This document shows positions 15,309 to 24,300 of a stretch of 64,000 nucleotides of DNA, one piece after another. The stretch lies in the IMG/VR virus record IMGVR_UViG_3300036861_000275, positions 28,313 to 92,312 of that record; one strand, given 5' to 3'. The position numbers and the translations under genes are program-made. Position 1 is the first letter of the stretch; each line of letters starts with the position of its first letter. The DNA comes from a virus. The notes below the pieces were generated by a model. It had not been told where the DNA came from. It did not search any database and worked only from the letters and a program-made list of their open reading frames with translations.

Positions 15309-18300
15309 CGGCCGTGCTCTTCCATGATCATCCTCTTCACCGGACCCATTTTTTTCATCTTCATCTCTTTCCATAGCTCAGGATCTTGTGCTCGGACACG
15401 GCTATTGGCCACCCCTCGGACTTCGCGTAGCTTTTTAGCTAGCGCCTCGCGTTGTTCAGCGTCAGTCAGGGATTGATAGGCCGACGATGACACGTATGGG
15501 TCGATGCGCTCCTCGACTAGCGGACCCATCTCCTCTTTGACCATGCGGTCCCATTCCGGGATTCCGATTGTAGGTAAGATCTCTCGCGACTCAAAACCTA
15601 GCCGGTCTAGTTCTCTCTCGGCATCGTTTTTGGGTTGCGTCACGGTGGCGCCCAGCATGCCGGCTATCGGCATCCGGCGCTTTGACACCTCCCCGGTGGT
15701 CGGCGCTATTCTCTCCGGCAACGTTTCGGCGGCGAATGGTGTCGTCGCTTTGATGGGTCCTAGGAACGGCTCCAGGGAAGGGTCTCTTTGGGTTGCGAAC
15801 TTATCGGAAAAGATGGCCATGGTCTCTTGGATGTTTTTCAGGGGCACTAACAGGCCGGCGACGGCCTCTCCGAAGAGTTTGCCGGTCAGCCTACCCTTCA
15901 TACCCTCCGTGTCAAGATCCCCCAAACCCTTGAAGAGCTGGTCGACCAGCGCCATACCCACGCCAGCCCTCATGTTGACAGACAGAATCCCCCGTAGTAT
16001 CGACCATGAGTCTATGTTGTACAGCGTGCCACGCCTGGCTCGGACCATCAGGTCGCCCACGAATAGGTATGCCGCGAACGGGTTGTAGGGAGTGATGTCG
16101 ATATTGTGGCCGCCGACGTTGACCTCATACCACTTATCACCCGCCCAGTCGCTATCCCGCAGCGCATACGAGAGACCCAGCAACATCGCGCCCATCAATG
16201 AGTGGCTGATAGCTCGAAAGTTGCCCTTGGCGAATTCAGCGCGCTCGGCCTTAGACAGCAGTGACAGGAAGCCGAGCGGGTTGAACTTGCCATAAAACTT
16301 CAGAGTGTTCAGCATGAACCGCGGGAACGGTATCACGAAACTAAGCGGGAGGAACCTGTTTACCAGATTCATAAAAAGCCACGGTACGCTGCCATGTTCA
16401 GGGCTCTCGGCGAACGTCAGCTCGAGTGACTTCTGAATGGCTGCCTTCACATCGTCTAGATGGATTTCATCGGCCCGGTTCCCTTTGATGAGTGTCTCTA
16501 GATCCTTCCCGCGCAACGTAGTGAGTCGATCTAGCTCGGCATGGAGGATGGCGTTACGGAAAGCATTCTCCTGCCAGTTGTTCACGATGTTTAGCAGGCT
16601 GACGCCCTGATCCATACCGTCTAGGATACGATCCAGCCTAGCCTGACTTCCTCCGGCTGCTTTCTTGTATAATTCGTTGCTGCCGTAAGTGCTAAAGGCG
16701 CGTGAGAATTCCTTTGGGAATGCTGCCAATATCGCCCGGATCTCCGCCTCGTTCTTGGATGGTCCCTGGAGCGCGGTCCCGCGTTGGCCAGGTCGGAACC
16801 ACATGTCGATGAGCTGGTGCATCGCGGCCGAAGGGTCTGCCATCCGACTAGGATCAATCTTCCCGCCGAGACCTTTCACGCCGGCCTGAATCATTCTCTG
16901 TAGCCCAACGTCGGCTATATCCAGACCGACTCTCACGTTCTGGCCCCAGAAGTTATGAGTACCGGTCGCCCATCTAGTCGTCAAGAGACCACGGCGGATG
17001 TTATTCAGCCGATTCCACCAACGCCGCTGGATTTCTTGCTCGCGCATCACCTCTTTGAGCCCTTGTTTCTCTGCGACCTCGTCTAGGGCTGCCCTTATTT
17101 GCGGATCGGCTCGCTTGATAGCTTGAGCCAGACGTCCTAATGCACCAAGACGTCTAGCCGCATCTCTGACGGCATCCCGGAAGAGAGCGTCAGCAAATTC
17201 GGTGTCAGTGAGTCCGAACTTAGCCCGGACACTCTGGAGATGATCGCTCGTCAACTTGCCGTCTTCCATAAGGTTCCGGATCTGATCCGAGATTAGCATG
17301 TCTGGGTCACGAGCTACACCGGCCGCAGTAAATAGATCCTTGGCTACGGCAAGCACTTGACTGTGCTCCCCTAGAGCCAGTATAGGATCGACCACATTGA
17401 CGTCCGCTTGCGACAGAGCGCCCGGCTGAGCGCCTTGCATGTTCTGTGGATTCGCCACCAGCGGGTCAGGTGACGTTTCGCCCGGCGCCGGCAAAGACTT
17501 CTGCACTGCCTGACTAAGCTCCTGCTGCCGCGCCAAGGTACGTTCACGGATGCGCCGGCCGACTTCCTCTTGGATCTGGCGTCGGCGATCTTCGGTAGGT
17601 TCCCGGGCCATCAGCCCGGTCTCTCCAGGTCTGGCCTCAGCAGCTCTTGCAGCGGGAAGAACGCCGGTGAGTCGTTCCCGTTCCACGGCATATCCAGTAA
17701 CCTTTTCCCCGTACTCCAGGCCACGTTCTACGTTTGTCCGCACAGCCTCGCTGCCGGCTGCTCCCGTCACCGGGGAGCGCCACACGTGGTCTGTGATATT
17801 GCCGTTCTTAATCAATGTACGCGAAATCTGATCTGTGCCAGCCCACAGGGAGTCTGTGTAGACCAAGGCTCTCATAGCACCGAAACCGCGCTTTTGATCC
17901 TGAAGCCATTGCCTGAATTCAGGGCCGGAGTTGTATTCAGCTAGAGGTAAGGTCTGAATGGCCCGGACCTTATTGCGCGCATCGGAATAAACAAGCACAA
18001 TCTCTTGATGCCCATGCACGATCTGCCCGGCAACAGCAGCCATCGCCTGAGGGGTCCCGACGTCAGCATTGAGCAGCTTATGCTCGACTAGCGGCGTTAG
18101 AAGCGTATCCGGGCCTGTGCCAGGGAGTTTATGGATGGTTGCCATCTCAGGAGTCCTGGCACCGCTAGAGATCACGGCATACGTGCCTGAATCTATGACT
18201 ACGTGGCCCTGAAAACCGGGCACTTCACCGCTGATCGTGGTAGTCATGTTCACGTCGTCCTGAGATACGGCAGGGTTGCCTGATGGATGGTTGTGCATCA

Positions 18301-21300
18301 TCCAATACCCATCAGCCCCCAGATCCTTCATCGTAGCCTTCATCCTGGCCATGCCTTCAGCGTTTGTGCCGTTTCCCTCGAAAGCTAGAGTGACGGCCGC
18401 CAGCCTTGACGAGACAGGAGTCCAACCTACTAACCGGCCCTGTTTCGTGTACAGTATCCGGAATGTCTCGTACCTAGGATCACGTAGTACCTGGGCCATC
18501 TCGGCGAGCTGGCGATGTCCCTCTATCTTGCGCCCTATCCAATCCAGTTTGCCGGTCTGGACAAGATCGGCGCGGATGCCGAGGCCCAGTACCTTAACGC
18601 CTTTCGGCCAGATAGCTGAGGATGGGGCCATGGACTTGAAACTATCCTCCGGGGTCGCCTGGACGGCTTGTAGATCCCAGAGGGCATCCATCGTTAGCTG
18701 GTTCGTGCGCGCCGAGGCGTCTTTGCGTTTTTTGTAATCCTGTACGCGCTCAAATAGCGCCTGACCTCGGTCCAGCACGCTCTCTCGCATGGCCGTGGTG
18801 ACTTCGAGGGAATGCACCGGATGGCCTTTGCTGATCGGGTCTATCAGGTTGTCCATCCACTGACCGTTCCCACGGTCTAGGGCCGATTGAGCCTCTCTCC
18901 TAGTCGCATACTGACCGACAACCGTACCCGAACCTGTAAGAGTAACCCAAGGCTTGGCGGCCTTTTCGGCATCGCTGACAGGCCCAAGGAAAACCAAGTT
19001 GGGCCGGTCCACCTCGACCATCGAGTACTTGGCGCCCCACTTCTTCCCGTACTTGACGGCAAAGTCCTTGAGGATCTTGTCGTAGAAGCCGCGCATGCCT
19101 TCGCCGCCAACCTCTAGCCCGTCGCCAGCTATGTATCCCTGGGCTTCGCCTACAATGCGGGCGGCTATCGGTTTCGGTAATACGTCATCGACCTGGTGTC
19201 CGACAAAACGTTCAGCGCCTCTGTTGGCTGTGCTAGCCAGCACTTTCCCATCCGAGCCGACCAGAAACTTAATGTCGCCGCCGCCGCCCTGTTTGCCCAA
19301 GACAACCATTGGCTGATGCTCGCCTCGGAGCGTGTTGGCCCACGTCACGGAATTGATCACGTGAGAGATTGAATAGCGCTCATTCTGCTGGGCGCCGGTG
19401 GTCCAGGATACCCTGTCGTAGCCGTTCTCTGCCGCCCAGCGCAACACTCGCTTGAAGGCGAGCTCGTGCCAGGTCTTCGCGAATGGAGCGTCAGGGACTC
19501 CTGTTTTCCCGACGTCTTGCAGCTTGTGAATCATATCTTCCTTCTCTACGAGGCTCTTATGCCTACTCCTGATCTCATCTGGTTCCGCCTGCTCAGCGCC
19601 ACGTCGCCCGATTAGAGTCTCATACTCTGCACGCTCTTGATCGAACGATTGCTGAAGGGCCTTAATCTGGGCGATTTCGGGTATCGTCAGCTCGCGACGG
19701 TAACCCTGCTTGCGGCCTTTCTGGTGCCAATCGGACTGGAGCTCCTCGATATGCAGCGTCCTACGACCTTCCGGATCGGTTCTGTCATTGAATCGTGTGT
19801 GCACTAGGATATTTGGTGCATCCCAGTGCGCCGACTCGAACACTACCGGTTTGCGTTTAGAGACTGTAGGTGCAGGTGATTCGTAGAAGCGGGTTCCATC
19901 CTTGACCATGTCGGCTACGTGACCAGCGTGACCCCTAAAAAACTCAAACACATTTCCATTACGATTAAGAGCTAAAACCTCGCCGCCATTATTCACTCTA
20001 CTGGCAGCGTCCTCGGCAGAAAGCCGAGCGCCTGTTTTAATAAACCCGTTGGGTCCCTGAGTCTCGGCCTGGATAATAGCGTCCATCCGATCCCGAGCTA
20101 GGTACGAGCCTATCGGGCGGCCCTTGTCATCAAACACGTCGAATACGTCCGCTCCCTGCATTTTGTTATGCCATGTAATACCCGCCGATACCGCTTCAGC
20201 AGGAAGACCCCTGATCGGCTGCTCGTCGCTGACGGAGACAGCCTGCTCGTACAGCATCATCCACTTATAGAACTCGTTCAGGTCCGATCTGATCTGGCCC
20301 TGGGCGGATTCCTGGACACCCGGGATCGGAATGCTGTATCGAATACTTCTGGCCTCATTGGTGTGGTACCCGAGCAGCAGATTAGCCTTTAACAGCTGCG
20401 GTACCCCGGCGGCGTTCTGGTCTAGCGTGATAGCAGCCGTGGCTTTAGCCTGGTCGGCCCGCTTCAGAATTGCTTCCTTGATACGCCTGTCGTCCGTCGG
20501 CTGATTTGCGTGCGTCAATTCCACCCAGCGCTCGAACTGGTCTTGTGTCATCTCTTCTAGTGCTTTGCGATTAAGCCCATGCAATTCGGCCGACTCGTTT
20601 GGATTGAGAGGGCTCACGTTACCTAGAGTCAGGAGAAGTTCACGGCCGTTCTTGGCCCCTGGGAGGACGTAAGCTGCATACTTCAATCCTTGCCCTGCAT
20701 TGGAAATATCCCTAGCGGCTTGATTCAGGTCACGACTCAGGTCGGCCACTCTATCCCTGGTCTCGAAAAATCTATCCGTCAAAGCTGCCAACCGATCTTC
20801 GACGGCCTGAATCGGCGGGCTGGGGACACCATTAATCAACATGGAGTCAGTGCCAGTGTAGAGAGCTGCCCGAAGATTTTTTAGCCCCCTATGAACCATC
20901 TGATTATCAGCACCGGCGCTTAAATCATCCATGATCTGATCGGCGCGATAGCCGCTCACTAAAGGATCAACGGCTCGCCATATATCCCCTTTGGCTGAGA
21001 CGTACTCACGATGAGCCGCTGAATGAGCCGCCTCTATGGTCTCTTTCTTCGCCAGCAATTCTGGCGGTGCCATTCCATAGACCACCTCGTCGACCTTGAC
21101 GGCGTTAGCATCCAGGAAGTTCACCACGTCCTGCTTGGTGACCGGCCCTGTCTTGTCGCGTAGCCAGTCATCCAGGCCGCTCCACTTAACTTCGTCCTGT
21201 TTGACCTCGTTCGACCTGAGAATGGCCCGAAGCTGGTCTACGCTTGCCCGCGTGGGCAGTTTGGTCTCTATCAAATCCTTGAGGCCAGAGTAAAATACTG

Positions 21301-24300
21301 GACCAGGCTCTCGCCTTACTCCATACTCTTGAGCCGCCTCGGCTAGCATTGAATGCTGGGCCGAATCGTAGCTGCCACGATTTCCGAGCGCGCTCTTAAT
21401 CTGTCCCGGGTTGAATGCTATCCAGACACGATGCTCCGGACTACCGGTTCTCTGGCCGCCGATATGAGTGATGCCGTCGTAGCCGGCGTTACGCAAACTC
21501 TGATTAGCTTGGCCGGTGGAGAACTCGTTGCCGTTAGCGCGCCAAGCGTCCGTCAACGCATCCCAGACTTGAGCCCCTCTGGCGTACGGCTTGTCCATAC
21601 CCTCACGGAGCATGGTAAGGGCCTCTGTGATCGTGAATTCTGGGAACATGCTCTCGTAAAATTCTTGCTGGACATATCCAGGCAGGGAATCGACAATGTC
21701 GCTCACCTGTCGGCCGGTCATTAGCGTATCATCGGCCTGGAATGGATTCTCTAGGCGGGCATACAGAGCGTAGACCCCTCCGACGCCGCGCTCCCGCTCT
21801 AGGATCTTCTGAATGACACGCATGTTGTAGGGCTGACCGCTAAGTTCGTCGAGCCACGCGTACTGTCCAGTTTCCAGAAAGCGCTGCACGTTGTTATCGA
21901 CCCGTTGCTGCTCCCCCTGGGAGAGATAGCCGCGCTCGATCATCCCGCGAGACCAATCCCTACTAGACTTCAGCTCGCTCACAACCCGATTGCGCTCATC
22001 TTGATCCGCGACTCCAACGTCCAACCCTTTATGGGCGTAGCCTCGGCGCTGGAATGTCGGTGTATGGATAGATGCTGCCCATTGCCTCTCCTCAATCGGT
22101 CCTTGACCTACACTCCATACGAATCCTTTTCGTCCAGGGGCGGCCATGGCTTCTTCCTGGGTCGGGAAGTACTTGACCTCGGTATCTTCTTCCACGACCC
22201 CGCCGGCAATGTTGGGCGATTCTGTCATGTAGAACCCGGGACCGTAGAGTGCCCCTGGATCAAATTTCTCAGGATTCACTTCCTCGAAGCCGGGGTTACC
22301 TGTGCCGTGGTAGACAACGCGTGGATCGCCGTTCTCGTTTCGGACATGGCTATTCCCGAACCACTGCCGGAAATTATCGGCGTGACTCCCGCTGCGGTTG
22401 TAGGGCGAGATAGGCTCGAAGAGTAGCATTTGGTTCTGCTTCTCTTCGAGACTGCCGCGGCCGAGTGGGGTTTGCTCGAATCCCTTTTGCTGCACCCCCG
22501 CCTTAAGCGGGGTCGCTGGCATCTGGCGGGGCGCTACTCCTGGGACGAGGGCTTGCTCTCCGATGGGGGTTTGTTCGTATCTGAGGCCCGCTTTGCCTTC
22601 CAGTGAGCCGATATCTTCTCGACCATTTCCTTGTGTCTCGGCAGAAGTGCCAAGTCGTCCTCGTGTAGGAAATGTTCCCCCGGTTTCGGTCTGGGTCGGT
22701 CGTTGCCCTCTGGGGACATCGTTGTTCCAGGCTTCATAGCTGTCCACCCTTTCCGTATCGTTCTTGAGAGCATCATATGTCGCAGCCGGCCTGGCGTCAA
22801 CCTCTAACACATAAGCCGGATCTACGAACTGAGTAGGTTCGCCCCTCTGGAGGCGATTCATGTAGCGGTCGACGGCTCTTTGAGCCGCCTTCTCCTCAGG
22901 TAATGCCATATAAGCCAAGTGCACTCGGTAGCCGTTCATCTTTGCCTTATTCAGGACTTGCGTGATACGGTCCGGGTTTTTGCCGGTCAACACATACACA
23001 ATATTGTCGCCTTGCGACACGGCATGATCGTAGACATCGTCGGCCACCGCCGATGACTCCATATGAACGGCGCCGTTGAATCTGCCGTTCTCTGATTCCG
23101 GGATCATCAGTTTAACGATGTCGCTATCAATAAGAAGAGCCGACAGCCGATCCTGAAGAGGCTCCGCGAGATGATCGGTCTTACCAGAAGCCGGACCACC
23201 TAGAACTACCGCTAGGATCTTGTCCTTGCCACGGGTCCCTTCGTCGGTATTGGCCAGCGCTCCGCGCTCCCACATTCGGACTGTCTGACCGTCACCGTAG
23301 AGTTGGTCTGCCCAGCCATCTCGCATCTGCCGCCGCTCGATCGTATTGATTTCGTCGGTAGGCTCTTTCGCTGCCTGCTCTTGGCGGGCGGCTACAATCT
23401 CAGGGGTATCGTATGGGGTGGATACCTCCAAGGTCTCTGGATTACCGGCGAACTCACCACCAACAGCCTTGCGGAGCGCTTCACCCTCTGGCGTTGTAGA
23501 CGTCCAGATTACCGGCTCATCGCCCTTTTGCAATTCCTCGACAAGGGACTTCCCGACCCCCTGCCTACGGGCATCCGGCTCGACATGGATGTACTGGATA
23601 TATGTCTTGCCGCGGTACGACGCCCAGTCTATGTGCCCGACCTGGGTATCGCCGCGCATGGCGCGTAGAGTTCCATCGGTCTGACCATGACTGACCCCTA
23701 GGACGTCGTTCTGGAAACTTATCTCTGGCAGTTGGCGGCCGCCGGCCTCCCGCACCACGGTCGGTTGCTCCACCTTGACAGCTTCCATGACTTGGCGATG
23801 GATAGCGAGCAGCCTGTCTTGGCCTGAATTGATGTCTCGCTTCCAATTTATGTCCTTTGGCCTGTTTTTGTTATGCTTTTCCACCGCGGCCCGCATTTCG
23901 GCCTTAGCGGACGCTAGCGCTTCGCTGGGGTCCATACCCTTCCGAAGGCCACGAACGTACTCACCTGGAGCCAGAGAACGGAGCATGTCGTCGAAGTGGG
24001 CCGCCCCGACAGGAATAGTGCCAAATGGACCCTGGTTCTTCCTGGCTACATTCTCTAGGCGTTCCGCTTCCGTATCCAGTTTGCGCATAACCGCAAAGAG
24101 CGCTTCCCTGGGCTTCTCTTCCAGGGCGCTATAGTATGGCTTTGGCTTCTCTACCTCGGCCGGAACGGCTTCGGCAGGTGCTTCTCTGCGAGCCTGCGCT
24201 TCTCGGCCAACATGTTCTGGACCTGCTGGCGGACCTTGGACCTGGCTGCGAGGTTCTTCTGGATTCTCTTTACCACCTCTTTCCTGGGCAACTTCGACAT